Assembly: GCF_964355755.1 (NCBI RefSeq)
Contig: NC_092676.1
Location: 26,086,288-26,146,287 of the forward strand
Length of the DNA stretch: 60,000 nt
DNA from: Antedon mediterranea
Taxonomy: Eukaryota > Echinodermata > Crinoidea > Comatulida > Antedonidae
Reading direction: 5' to 3'
A program made the position numbers and the translations under genes. The notes beneath the pieces are model-generated. The model was not told where the DNA came from and made no database searches. It was given only the letters and a program-made list of their open reading frames with translations. Shown here piece by piece: positions 37,101 to 52,100 of this stretch. Every line of letters begins with the position of its first letter. The first letter of the stretch is position 1.

Positions 37101-40100
37101 AAGAGCTTATAGAAAGGAAATTGTTAAAGGAATTACAGTACAGTACAGTACATACTAGTAATATGAATGTATACTGTATATAGGGCGGTTCATAATATAC
37201 TATAACAATATGGGAAGCTTTTATTGTAACATATTGGCAAGCAAGCAGGCAAGTGCAATTTTACAGTGGCACTCATAATTTAAATCAATTTAAAAATGCT
37301 GGGTGACTAAAAATGATAATTTAATTGCAGAAATATATAAATAATATTACAAGTTGTAAAGTTTTATTTTAAATGTGTTTTTATTTGATTACAAATCCAT
37401 GTATCTAACTAGCTTTTAACAGGAACCCTTGACGATATAGTCGTCACGTTTTAAGGATTTAAGTTGAAATAAACAATATTAACCAATCCTAATCCACTCT
37501 TAAAGAGCATCATTCATATACTCGGCAACACTCAAAGACTCTTCGTTCCATCTGGAGCGACCCGATTGGTCTACGTTCAATCGTAGAATCTGGAACATAA
37601 TCCCAGCTCAACATCATGTTGTTTAATTTAATATCAATGACTGCCTGCAGTATCATTCAAATCAAATAATTGATGTCAATGTAATGTAAATAAAAAATGT
37701 ATAATTAATATCACTTTATTTATTTAATACTATTCTTCATGAATGATCATATTTACTTTTGTTTCTTGTATTGAATAGAATAATAATTTAATTAAAATAA
37801 TTAAGAATTTTCATAATTTCAATTATTTTTTAGTGTTATCTCCCAGAAAACTTGGTATATGATATTTAAATAATATTAAATCTTTATTTAAAACTTCACT
37901 TGCACTCCTAAAGGCGTTCGAAGCATATTGATTAAAACGCCGAGAAGCAAAACGGTTCTTGGTGGTGTGCCGCAAACTTTATATCACTATAAAAAGTTAA
38001 CAGAGGCACCGGCACACTTGTTTGAGAATGTGTTAAGATTTTTTCATTAATGTAGGGAGTAGAAGGGATTTTTAAAAAACAACAAAACAACAACATATTC
38101 CAGAAAGTATGGTTTTGTTACATTTTTTTTCAAAGAACCATCATTTTGGCCCTACCTCAAATAATCTCAGCTAGTTCCCTCCAGATATTCTAGCGTATTC
38201 AGAAAATGTCAGTTTGCTTTATTCATATTAGAAAGACAACTTTACTTTATAATATTTAGGTAACAAAAAGGAAAAGTAAATACTTTGGATCAGTTTTGAT
38301 TTAAGTATTTAGTTTTACTTCTGATTTCTACAAAAATGAAAATAAGAAAATATATACAGTATAGAGAAATTGTAAACAAAATCCCTATTTAAAAATGATT
38401 AATTTCTTAAACTGGACTAATTACATAAATATAGCCAAATATAAGATATTATACCGTATGACCAGATATAGTCCCATGGGTTTAGATTTAGATATGGATG
38501 CCAAAAAATGAAATAATAAACATCCTTATTTAAAAATGAATAATTTCTTTACTGGACTAATTACTTCAATATAGTAACTTACCAAATATAAGATATATAC
38601 CATATAATATGACCAGATATAGTCCCAGAGGTTTAGTAGGTATAAATGCCATATAGTCCTAGGGGTTTAGGTATAAATGCCGAAAATTAAATAATATATT
38701 TTAAAACATAATAGTCCTGATATATATAGTAGCAATTATGTATTGCTCTCTATAATATTCATTGAAAAGTTTAATATCATTTTGCGTTATCAAATTTCCG
38801 AGTTACTATTAAGTCATTGTACATATTCCATCGTTTTCAATATTATTGCAGTGAGGGACATTTAAGAATGTGCACCGCAATTAATTTCATCTACGCTCCA
38901 TTAGGCATTGTCGTACGTTCCTTAGCAACAGTTAAGAGCAGTTTCAGATAGGTCTCTATCATTTTGCATACCATTCGCAGTATGAAAAATCATAACAGCT
39001 TTGCCACATAATAATGCATTTTCATTCAATCATACAATTCATGGTTTTCACTATATGAACAACTGCTTTAAAATCAATAAATTAAAATAATTATACATTT
39101 TATGTTTGTATTATGTAGGCATCCCTTTCTTGGATTAACATTTCTGTTCTTTGTTCTTTCTAAAAATGTGGTACGGTCTCATTTCCGAATAAAGCTGTTT
39201 TCACATCACGCCTGAAATTTGTCCGGTTCCCTTTAGGAAAGTATTGTGAGCGTTGAGCGCGCTTTCACATCGAGTATCCATTATCAAGCGAGGTCATTCA
39301 TCCTCACTGTAGATTGGTCTAAGGAAAAAAATCATATAATTTCAGCAAACAAATAGATCCATCGCACCAAATTTGGAGTCCGAATCAGGTACAAATTAAA
39401 ATCGTACGAAATTTGGTGTGTAACGATCCTATGCTTTACAACTGAACCCCTTTTCCACAATATTTTACTCAAGGCTCCGGACCAAATCTGGGCGCGATGT
39501 GAAAGCAGCTTTATTCAGAAATAAAGTATAACAACAATGACCTATTCAACGCATTAAAAGATACATTCTCGCACACCACAAATCATTATTAACATACAAA
39601 TATTTTCCCTGTAAACAAGCATTGTAGATGGGAATATCACTAGTTAAATAAAAATATGAACTTCTAAAAATAAATTGAGGGATACGCATGTCAATTATAA
39701 AATAGCTTTCAGTTTTAAATAATCTTTATCACTTTTCAAAGTAGTTTCACTATTCCAGATTGATAGTAGCTATTCTTAATTTATAATTTCTATGAATAGA
39801 TTCTTACAGTAGGCCTATTAGGTCTAAACTGTAAAAGGGATTGTAATAAAAATGTTATTCATGGAATTCATGTACAAATGAAATAGCATACAAAACTGTT
39901 AAAAAAATATGTGTTATGTATTTGAAATTGAAATTTCTTAACACAGAAGTCTACAAAAACAACAAATACACAAAATGAGTACAGGTACTATAATTTAACA
40001 ACTACCGTATATTTCGGTGTATAAGTCGCACCTGTGTATAAGACGCACCCCCTAACTGAGAGTAAAACATCGGTATTTTTTATATCGTCGATGTATAAGA

Positions 40101-43100
40101 CGCACCTTATATTTCATCAAAACAATGTTTTTTTTAAATTGTAATCAATCTTATTGTAATAATATATTTTGTTATATCTACAACGGCGTCCTTTATTTAG
40201 GTTTTTTCTTACCTAGGCTCGGCCGCGCCCAGCCTCAACAAGTTGTTTCTAACTTGTTATTCATGAGTTTTGCACCCGCAACATCGAGTGCATGACCGTG
40301 TGTGTAACACGCACGTGTGTGGGCTAGCCTCGCTCGATCATTTCGAGAGGGCGCACGTTTTCACGGACAATCATATTCGATTAGTATCTATGTATCCGAG
40401 AAGTGTGTACGCTAGGTCCATGCTATAATCACCTGGAGAATATACTAGTCGAATACCGTACAACATGTGGCCGCCAAGAAGGGCTTGCGCTGGGGGGTCG
40501 GCGATCGTGCGTATAACTATAAATAAATACTATTCCAATCGTAAACGTTTACAAATGAAATTTTATCGGAGCGCCTAAAACAGCTCCATAATAAACAAAT
40601 CTTTTCATCATATTTAGTATAACATCACGCTAAAATGCCTTGAAAACTAGGCAGAAGCAGGTTGCCGTTACGTTAGTACACTGTAGCTAGGCCTAGCCTA
40701 GCCAACGAGGTGATGATATGTACACTCTGTGTGGTGAGGCATTTACGTTCGGTGTATAAGACGCAATTTAGAGGTCAAATTTGCGTGTCAAAAATGCGAC
40801 TTATACACCGAAATATACGGTATACACACTTTTGATACAATATTTAATATACAAGTATATACAATAATCAAATTGTACAAACAAATAAGAACATTAAGGC
40901 TGAAACTGGCAAGAAGACCTGAAACTGAAATATTGTACTGATTACACTACAGTAACAATGCAGTTGACAGAGTAAAGTGTTCGTTGATGAAACTACAAAA
41001 CATAAAATAATGCCCTAAGCGATTTGCTTTCTTTTGCGTGAGTCCACCCGGCCATATCAACACGAGTACCCAACAAAATCAACCCGGTTTACTGTACTTT
41101 TCTTACAAAAAAAAAAATTCCAACTCGGTAATTATGCCATCGATTGGATGTGAACAGGAAACGCAGTCTAACTTTCTATCATTATTCTAAATTTAGGATA
41201 TCGTAGATAATATTCATATACACAATTTATTTAACAGAGTACAACGACCCCTCTCTGTAGGGTGCAAACTAAGGGCTCTCAAATTTCTTTGGATGTTTTT
41301 ACTTTTCATAGCTCTATTTTTTTTGCAAAGACAGTTAAATCATACATAAAAAGCATTGTGTATCATTTACTAAAGAAAGCATTTGTTGTTTACACAATAC
41401 ACTCTATACTCTAAAGCTCATTCTACACTATCAAACTTTATGTGACAAAACAAGTTTGATGTGCCGAAATATGGTAGTGATGCTTAAATATAGGAGTGAT
41501 ATGACATCACCATTTCCATTATATGGGCACACCACACATAATATAAAGTTGATAGTGCGGACAGAGCTTAAAAACATTAAACATGGGCTGTAGATAGGAC
41601 GACCCAAAAATTAAGGCTGAATTTATTGTTTGTAAGAGAACCTACTGTAAATCTAGAACAAGTATGACTAAAGGGATGTGCTATTGCCTCCCTCTCATTA
41701 CAACTGTCTGCAAGATTATATGAACATTAAAACAAAATTGATTCTTATTTGATTTACTATCCATCAACATGCCTTTCATACAAACGGTTCAAAAGCCAGC
41801 TTACAAAAACAAATTATCGGAAATTGAGTTTTATGCAACAAGGGGAAAAAATGGTATGAAATTATTTAGCAAGCGACCTGTCCCAATTTAAACATAACAA
41901 ATCACTTTCAACATTACTACCGACCTAGATTTTAAGATTGTTTACTTAGATGTTACATGTAAGCTTTCTAAGGCATCTCTATGACAACAAAAACAAACAA
42001 TTTTTTTTCTTATGAGATATTATGGGTAATTTGATTTAATGGTGTATTTTGAAACAAAGCACTGGTAAAAAAAACAACCCGATAAATTTAATTTAGCAAT
42101 CGGGTTTCTTTGTTTTCTCAGACAATTTAAATTTTTACTGTTTTTTAAAAGAGACATATTAAAATTAAGTATTTAACTAATGAACATCTTTCGTCTTTTG
42201 TGGAGATTTTGGCGAGAAAAAAACATTGCTGATTCCAGATTACTGTATGTCTTCTTTATTTTAAGTATGGTAGGTTTACATATAGACAAAATGAGCCTCT
42301 GCATTGACTGATTAAAACGCAGACAGGTAGGTATGATAACAGCCCAGCTGCTTCATCAGCCCCTTGTCTGAACCTCCCATCCCTTTTAGCAATTCTGTTT
42401 CACAGACCTGGTAAATTTGATATATTTCACCATGTCTTTAAGTTTAACCAGATTAAATACATTTAATTTTTTAGATCATATAATATGAACCCTGGTTATT
42501 TTCCAGCAGTTGTCATGGCGCCTGAGGGATGAAAGCCAATCAGTTGTTGTGCGATGAAGCATAACAAGGTCAAGGTCATGATACCAGCTCGAGTTTCTCA
42601 TGGTAAAGCTGACATTAAGCAGCAGCTTAACAGAAACAACATACGGTAACAATATTATCCTTTAAATAATAGACAAAAATTACTCATTCACCTATAAAAT
42701 GAATTCATGCCAGAACATTTATTCATTGATAACATGCCCCAAAATGAATACGGTAGCTTATCTTGTTTATTTATATTGTACCATATGCTTGTCTTGAGTA
42801 TGGTAGGTAGGGCTGACAGAGACAGGTGTAGTTTAAACATTATTCACACAGAATGTAAATAAATAAAAGAACTTAACAGTAGACAATTGTACCAAAATAT
42901 GATGATTTATGCCGAGTATGCAAGGGTGAAGGTGCGCCACCGGAAGAAACCCCAGTAAAATTATAAAATGTTGGTTAAAAGTCAACATGCTCATAAATTT
43001 ATTATACCACACACTAAATTTAATTCACAAAACAACATGTCAATATGTGAAATTTTTCTTGATGTATAATTTATGTAACATTTTAAGATGAAAGCAAAAA

Positions 43101-46100
43101 CGTCCCATTCCACGTTACAGTATACAAGAATTGGGAACTTGTGGCATAGGGAACGCTTCATAGCCCAGCCAGAGGTAAACCAGTCGCACACTGTGTAGCA
43201 CCAAACATCTTTAATACACGTCTCGGCCTGAAACAAACAAGATAAACATCACCAGCACACCAGGAGACATCCTTGCAGCCCAATGGCAGCCACTGAGAGT
43301 AGTACATACAATCATTGGCACTGTACGTCCCAGCCACAGAAACCCTTACAGACAAATGGCAGCCAGTGACTACTTGCAAAGAGTTTTAGCACATCATCAC
43401 CAGCACAGCAGGAGACATCCTTGCAGCTCCTACAATCATCGGCACTGTATGTCCCAGCTAGAGAAACACTTACAGAAAAATGGCAGTTATAAACAACTCG
43501 CAAGGAGTACCGTAGCACCATTTAAAAACAATTTGTTTTGACCATATTTAATGAGGGTGATCCATCCAGCAATTGCTGATCATTAGGGACCCTCAGAGAT
43601 AAACATATACACACAATGCTCTACATGAACAAAGTCTTATTACAAGTCTTTGGGAGTGGAGTTGTTGCCCTTAGAAAAAATTCTGACATGTGACCATTGG
43701 AGTGGTAGCCAAGCATCATAACCCCTAAGCCACAACTCCACTCCTAAATGGACAACACACCAGGAGACATCCTTGCAGCCCAATGGCAGCCAATGGGAGT
43801 AGCACCTACAATCATTGGCAAGACCTGGCCAGAGAAACCCTTACACTTACAGACAAATGGCAGCCAGAGTGTACCTGTACTTGCAAAGAGTAGCACCTTT
43901 ATCAACACACCAGTAGACAAAATTAATCGCAATGCATGTTTTAAAAGCATAAAACAATCTCATCCAAACATTGTCATTTCATCTCGCTCCTGTCAAATTA
44001 TCATTAATACTAGAAATCATTTTATTCTGCTTAAATAATAAGAAAATAAAATGTTATATAACACTTTAATTTAGACTATCAGCGTTTAAGATCAGCTATT
44101 AAAAAGTACAAACCAATACAAACTGCTTTAATTTTTAATAACAGTATAATTACTCGATCTCACGTAAATAGATTCGACCTTGACACAATTTTAAAGTGCA
44201 CTTTTTTTCATGTTTCATATTACCGTATCCAGTTCTATCATTTCAATCGCTAAAAGAAATTACGAAACTCGGTAACATAAAGATATTTGTGTTGAGTATT
44301 GATTGGCTACGCGAGTATTCAAAGGGTTCACCGATTCTATACAACTCAATTTCTAAGTTGTCAAATGAACATTTTGTTATAAGCCTAAGCAACATAATTA
44401 CTTGGAATAATCAATTCAATTTTGTTTCACAATTTGGCATGTACAAATATATATAATTTTTGCTAAATTAAATTTTATATCTTGTATATTTTTACAATTA
44501 CCGTGGTATCCTCTGGTATAATCTTTCTGAGCTTCAAAATTTGGATTATTTTAAATTAAAAAAGAGTACATAAATTAAAATATTGTCTTCTTGAAAAAAT
44601 TATTTTTGAAAACTAAATTATTGAATATGCCATTTTAATATCACATTTTAATATCACATAATAGTCACTCACTTTGGCAAGTGCTAAAAAAATAAAATAT
44701 GTTTAGTTTCACATTTCAGATTTTTTTATGAAGGCCTTTAATTTTGATGGAAAATTCAGTGATTCTTTCAAATTTTTTTTTTTTTTGGAAATTTTACATG
44801 AAACTAAACATTTTGTTTATTTGGCCTAATAAATAATTGACCTAAACATCGTAGCCTCATTGTGTTAAAACAAATGATACAAGACAGAAAACACTAGACT
44901 TTGAAAATTGCCTTTATCGATTGATTACGAACGTTTTAAATTTTGACGATTAACTCCAAAGTACAAGTAGCAGATAATTAATATTGCCAGTAGCGACTCT
45001 GCCATATTCCAGAGTTCAGTCAAAGGTCAAAATAATATAAACAAAATACGCTGCACAGACATAACAACCAATGAATGATGATATTATCACTGTGGTTTGT
45101 TTGTATATTATGCATATTTTTATCAGTTCATCTACATACTGTATATCCTTATTTTCAGAACATCAAAATTAAAAATAAATTTATTATTAATTACCATAAA
45201 TGTATCTATTAGGGATCATGTCAAAATTATTCTACTTCAGTTACTGCAGTAATTAATTTTTGTTTACTACAATAACATACGATTGTTTGTTTAAATGTAG
45301 AATATTTATTCAATCATTAACATTTAAGTGCACATGTATGATTATCCAAAAAAGATGGCTCAATATTGCTTAAAAGATATATTTTCTACCTTAAAAAATG
45401 ATTTAAACACATTTGTTGTTTGTTTAATATGCCATTTTAATATCCAAAAAATGGATTTATTTACCTGGAAAAAATATAATTTTTTGCACAAATTTTTTTG
45501 TCAGACAATTTGTTTCTTTAAATAGTGTATCGGTAGTAAAAAAATATTTGAGTATAAAAATTAAATATAATTTCTAAAAGAAAATGTTTAAATACCAGTG
45601 ATTAATTAATATACAAATTTAAATGTTTATTTAAATAAACTTCTCTTTATTTATAAATTTTAATTTAATTTTATTCAATTTTCAGGCACAAACAACATAT
45701 AATACATGACAACGGTTCGCTAAACATGTCTGATATAATGTTAAATTTAATAAATTATTTTCGATAGGACTGTGTATTTCCCATTTAGGAAAATATATTA
45801 AATTCGCAAATTTATTACAAATTATACAATATTCATAATTTCCTAGATTATTCATTTTAATTATGAAATAGACAATTTCTACCCGCCTATTAGTTACTGG
45901 CTCCTATTCTACGCTACAATGTTTATCTAACCTTGACCATAAATTTGAAAACAATCTTGTAATATTAAATTGTAATCAAAGGAAAGATACGGGTAATTTA
46001 TTATGAGGATGCTATAAAATGAATGAATATGTTATTTATGAATACATTATTTTCATTCATTTCAGTGAGAATATAAATTATTAATATAAAAGGATGGGAT

Positions 46101-49100
46101 TTAAACCAAAGACTGGGGTCGGCTGCAAATGTTGTTTTTGGTATACTGTATCAGGGCCTGTTCAGACCTACGGAGTTATGCTTTTGTATTGTACGCGGCG
46201 TACAACTCTATAGGTCTGAACCAGGAAAAGATTAGTGTAAGCCACCTCATACGACACTACTCTTTCGTTCGTTATGACAGCTCAAGGTACAAGATTAGTG
46301 AATGCCGCTTACGATACGAAAGTCATGCATCAACGATTTTGACCTCTAACCAATCAAAATTATTCCTGCATACCATATGTTCGCCCAAATCGGTGACACT
46401 TCAGTTTGAAACGAAAGCGTTAGTTAGGCAAATCTGAACACTTTTCTGTTACGACGTTAATTATAATATGACACTGATTGCAATACGAAAGCATAACTCC
46501 ATAGAACATACCCTCAGTCTCTCTTGTTCTCTATCATATACTGTATAGCGTCCAATGATAGAAAGAAAATGATTTACTGTATTTATTGAAATAAACATTA
46601 CCCGCTCCAACTCCCCCCACTCCCCCTCCAAATAGAACATCATTTTGAATCAACTAAACCGGCCCGCTTCGAATAAATGCTATTAATTATAAACTTTTGT
46701 ATTATATTATTTGATCTGCATCTTGATAAGGGCATAGTTTCTTTTTAAATATCTTGATGACAGATAGTATCTTGATAGACATCTTGACATTTTTTGATAA
46801 ATGATTACATTACAGTATAATAGCTCTATAATAATAATACAGATGAAGATATAGTTTAAAAGTTCAGTTGTTGTTCACACATATCAACGACCATGCAATT
46901 TTCATAATTTAGCTGTTTTTTTTTTCAAAATTAAAAATTTGTGGCTCCAAAATTTAATGAGGGAGGGGACATGATTTAATTTTTTTGTATAAAACTTTTC
47001 TGTTGTTGTCTTGTGTGTGTTCGTCCCACCTTTATTATCATACGCTGTATATATATATTATATTTTTTAAGCATATTTTTTCCTGCTCCTAACAATGTTA
47101 AAGTAGTAAACCATTTGCTGTATATACATAAAATGATTGATTTTGATGTTTTTAAAACCACATTTGCATTGTTATTTTACATTTTTTTTAAAACTTTTTA
47201 TAATTTATTATGGGGAAAAAAGTGTAAATAATTACTTTAAACCACAGGAATGTAGAACTACAAATCAAAACACATTAGCAGTTTGAACTCTGACCTGTAC
47301 GGTTATAAATCATTGCATAAACAAAGCCATAAATAAAATAAAATCATTAATGGTCTGGATAATACAGGGAAAATCCATGTTCACACTTTCAATTCACTTA
47401 CTACACACTTGATACATATCCCCAACCATACCTGTGAACTTTTACACTAGGTAGGTCATATCATATGAGCCGTTAAGTTTATTACAAAATTATTTATATC
47501 ATTCTACAAATGTCAATATTTAAACAAAATTCAATTGACAGTGAATTATTTAGAAATTATAAAATGTAATCATGGCGGTGTTGTTATTTACTGTATGGTC
47601 TCCTATAATACTACTACAGTCTGTTAGTTGTGATAGATGCATTAATGGATTTAAAGTCTAGAACTCATGGTTAGAAAGCTTTTGCTGTGGCTAGCCCCAA
47701 CGTTGTTGTGAAATTCCCTACCATACCAATTTCTAATTGACAGTGTGCTAAACTAATTTAGACTAGACCCAGCTGACTTTTCTTTTCCAGAAATGCAGTA
47801 CTTTTTAATCTATTAAACAAATGCCATTTCCTGTTTTTACTTTAATGCGGGGTACAGCAGAGAGGAGGAAAGAGCCTTCTTCAATATGCATCAGTGTGGC
47901 TCAAGAAAACGGAACAACCTCTCTCTTCAAGCCACTGGGTTGTCAAAGGCCTCTGTGAAAAAGTGGTCAGGTTGAAACCTTACCAACTGTACTGGTGGCT
48001 AAGGTCCTGTGACCATAGGACTAAGGAAAGTGAACTATTTACTTAGGAGTAATATTATAAATAGGTGTTGCGACACAAACAAGTATATCAGTACCAGAAT
48101 AGACCATACCAATTAAAAATTAAAAGTGACATCATCATTGGTTTTTGGAATATTATCAGGTTTTGCTCAATCAATCCATTCCAAATTGCAAAGTATACTT
48201 TTACCAATTAAAAGTTGTTAATTATGAAATCCTTTGATTAAAACCCGAAGTGTGATATGATATAAAGTCATTCAACCTAACAAATAGGATTTAACCATTT
48301 TTAATTCTAAAGAAAAACATAGTATATATTATGAGACAAACTTTTAAAGAATTAAAATCGTAAATACTTCTTTCAAGTACAGAGTAAATTAAAGCCTTTA
48401 TAAAGACTACATTGTCCATGGGGTATCACTTTACAGAGGTAGCCTTTGCTATGCAAATATCGACACAATCTCAAAATGCTATAGTAAAGGTACTTGCACG
48501 CTATACTAAAAAACAAGAAAACATGTTTTTGCTAAATTTTGTAAACTTCCAATCCAGTATAATATTTTATGTAAACATTAAAAATCCAGCATAAATAATA
48601 TTTTTGTACACATTGAAACTTAGCAATAATGTGCAAACATTTTGAATTCCCTTTAAAAAAAATTTTTGTTTTTTAAATTATGAAATTTTTTCATTGACCT
48701 GTTATTCTACTGTAATTACTACATTTGGTTTACTTTTAATATTTTATCCAATTTTATTAAGATTTTCTTGGTAATAATACAGTACATACTCTTTATTCCA
48801 GAGTGACTGCCTCATAATGCAATTGGAAAATGTAGTTTAAACTGCAGTCATTTCCATTTTTATGGACAAATAAAATTTCTTGAATCTTGAATCTTGAGGT
48901 ACTGTATATAGTTTTAAATATTTTTTAATCCATTTTATTACTGGCAGGATTCAAGCTGTCGAATGTGACTGAAAATAAATACATTTTTACATGATCCCTT
49001 ACTACAATGTACTGTACTTAGCAAAAAATAACAAAAAAAAGAACACAGAGACAAAAAAAGAACAGAGAGAGAGAAAAAAGAACAGAGAGAGAGAAAAAAG

Positions 49101-52100
49101 AACACACAGAGAGAAAAAAGATCACACAGAGAGAAAAAAGATCACACAGAGAGAAAAAAGAACACACAGAGAGAAAAAAGAACACACAGAGAGAAAAAAG
49201 AACAGAGAGAAAAAAAGAACAGAGAGAGAGAAAAAAGAACACAGAGACAAAAAAAGAACACACAGAGAGAAAAAAGAACACAGAGAGACAAAAAAGAACA
49301 GAGAGAGAGAAAAAAGAACACAGAGACAAAAAAAGAACACACAGAGAGAAAAAAGAACACAGAGAAAAAAGAACACAGAGAGACAAAAAAGAACACAGAG
49401 AGAGAAAAAAGAACAGAGAGAGAGAAAAAAGAACACAGAGACAAAAAAAGAACACACAGAGAGAAAAAAGAACACAGAGAGAAAAAAAAGAACACAGAGA
49501 CAAAAAAAGAACACACACAGAGAGAAAAAAGAACACAGAGAGACAAAAAGAACACAGAGAGAGAAAAAAGAACACAGAGACAAAAAAGAACACAGAGACA
49601 AAAAAAGAACACACAGAGAGAGAAAAAGAACACAGAGAGAAAAAAAAGAACACACAGAGAGAAAAAAGAACAGAGAGAAAAAAGAACAGAGAGAGAGAGA
49701 AAAAAGACCAACAATACAACAAATTGGTCTACAACCTATTACGTATAAGTTATACAAACAAAACTTGTTGAGATCTGTGAAAATGGGAAACTGGCTTGTG
49801 AAATGACAATACAATAGGATATCATTAATAAAGTCATGCTGATTTAGACTGTGTTGAAAGAACAGTTAGTTATTATTTGTTATTTCATTCAAAAGAAATG
49901 AATGAGTTGATTTGAAATTCACTTCTAATGTACTTGTACTCAAGTCCACAGCAAATACATTGAAAATAGAAACTAGAAATTAATATACATTTTCTAAATT
50001 TAAATAAAGTATGAACTTTTAGTTTGATCTTTAATGTCAACAACTATATTTGATTATGTCAGTTAAAATTAATATCAAACTCTAACAGATTTTTTTTTTC
50101 AAACAGTATTATGACATATTTGTAAAGTAAAGTTTCAAGTAGAAGTAAATGTAAAATGTACTAATAACTATTTTACACAAAAAAAAACTCAAAAAGCAAT
50201 CCCAATTTCTTTTTGTCCAGTTGATCCCTCTTAGAAAAAATAAAAAAATTTTTTTAGAGCTTAAGTGAAATTTCTAAGCTAATCCCTCAGAGATTCAGAG
50301 TTGGTAAATTTAGTATCACTCTCCAGTAACAGCCACAGGCACATTCACTATTGGCAACAGAACAGGACAAAACAGTACCTAAGCTAGCTATTATCTTGGA
50401 GTTGATTTAGAAAACTGATAAAACCTCTTGACAAAAAATAAAATAACCTATAAAAAGCAGAATATTAGTAAATAATATTGAATAAAACTGCTTATTTCCA
50501 TTGAATAATGTCTTTACTGTGTTTGATGGAAAAAGTGAAAAGGATCTTTGGTTATAAATGTTGAGCTCTGACAAGGTCGTAGCAAGAGTTTAAAAACAGA
50601 CGAAGCAAAGATGATTTTAAATATAATTAATTTATCAATATAAAATATGATGATCTGAGTTGGGAATTTAGGTTGGGTGGTGAAGATTTAAAATGTCAGA
50701 CGAGAAGGGCGCCTCGTCTGCCTCACGGCCCTCTCTGTAGTACAGCTGGGAAAGAGCTGAAGTAGTAATGGTATTGTAGTATATACATATTCCACCTTTA
50801 AAGAAATTGTTGCTGATCATCAGTATTCGACAACTCTACACACAGGAGAATGTGTTGATCTCGGTGTAGTTTGTTTTAGTTTTTTGGATCGTCAAAGTTC
50901 TCAATTGAAAGGGAAGAGATGTAGTGCCGCAATTATAAATTGGGCACAAAGTTAGAAGGTTCATGGCTATCCATGAAGGAAAGATTATTATGGGATGGAA
51001 GGACAAAACGTGTTGGTGGACTCATATTGAATAAAAGAGATAGAAAGTGAACTTGTATTGTTAATAGTAACCATCACATTCGGCAAAAAAAACTACAAGA
51101 ATAATATAAAAGATCACTTGTATAATTTGCCATCTCTTACCTTTGAAATAACTCTTGTTCCTTAGGTAACTCACACATAATCTCAATATTGATAATTTAT
51201 CAAGCTTGGACACGGTTTCCTCATCCAATGGAAGTAGGCTAGAAAGCGTGTCTAGCTCCGTATTCAGACGGTCTCTGTGACGTTTGCTAGGGTTCGTCTT
51301 CACTTCACCTGTAGTTGGGGTGAGCCTATAAAAATACACAAGATTAAAATGTTAAAAGATCTAAAATATTTTTTAAAAGTATCCATCCAGAATTATCAAA
51401 ATGTCACATTATTAGCAAAGGAATGGACAAACATCCAAAACTTATCAGTAACTTTGTTGACATATACCACATTGTAACCTGTCATTTAAAATATTAAAGA
51501 TAAAAACAATCATTCATTTGTGCAGTTGAGTGACAAGGTGTAATCAAATTACACAACATTATTATGTAACCTATATCTAAAACTTAAATCTGATATATGG
51601 GGGAGGGGGGGGGGTTAGGGTTAGGGTGGGAAGCATAACAAGTTTGCCTGTACCATACAATACAACTAAATTGACTTATAAAATTTTATGAAGGAATTGT
51701 ATGAAAAGATATTTTGAATACATTTAATTTGTCTTTTCATTTAATACTGTAAATAATCGATCTATAAACCTAAATACTGATTATTAATTGTGGTCTGTAT
51801 ATGACATTGATTGAGCACAGTGCTTAATAAATAATGTACTGTATGTCTAATATTGATTGTTTTCTGTTTTGTTTTTGTTGTTCTTTGATAAGTTTAATTA
51901 GGTCATGACCTATTTTGTCAAATAGTGGGAAACTAATATGACAGTGGTCAAGGACGGATCAAGGATTGGGAGCCTAAAATAAAATAGATATCAAAAAGAA
52001 GTTCATTTCACTTGTCAAAATAGGGAGCACACTCTAAAGCCTTGTCTACACTATCAAACTTTATGTGATGTGGACATGATGATGTCATATCGCTATCATA

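Noticed and set aside
43158-43521. Cys-rich minus-strand ORFs over repeat E as a secreted peptide gene
   Set aside because: The frames are not conserved between the three repeat copies and there is no gene structure.
46129-46437. 102-codon ORF
   Set aside because: Lies within the probable MITE at 46150-46520 and shows no domain.
48991-49806. 271-codon Lys/Glu/Arg-rich plus-strand ORF and long Phe/Ser/Leu-rich minus-strand ORFs
   Set aside because: They are translations of the stop-free polypurine minisatellite in several frames on both strands. No start context, splice support or domain.
51311-51325. Alternative exon 2 acceptor at CTACAG
   Set aside because: It would put a TGA directly in frame with exon 1; the TATAG acceptor keeps the frame.
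51614-51630. Interstitial telomere or chromosome fusion scar
   Set aside because: Only two TTAGGG units beside a G-run; better explained as a simple G-rich repeat.
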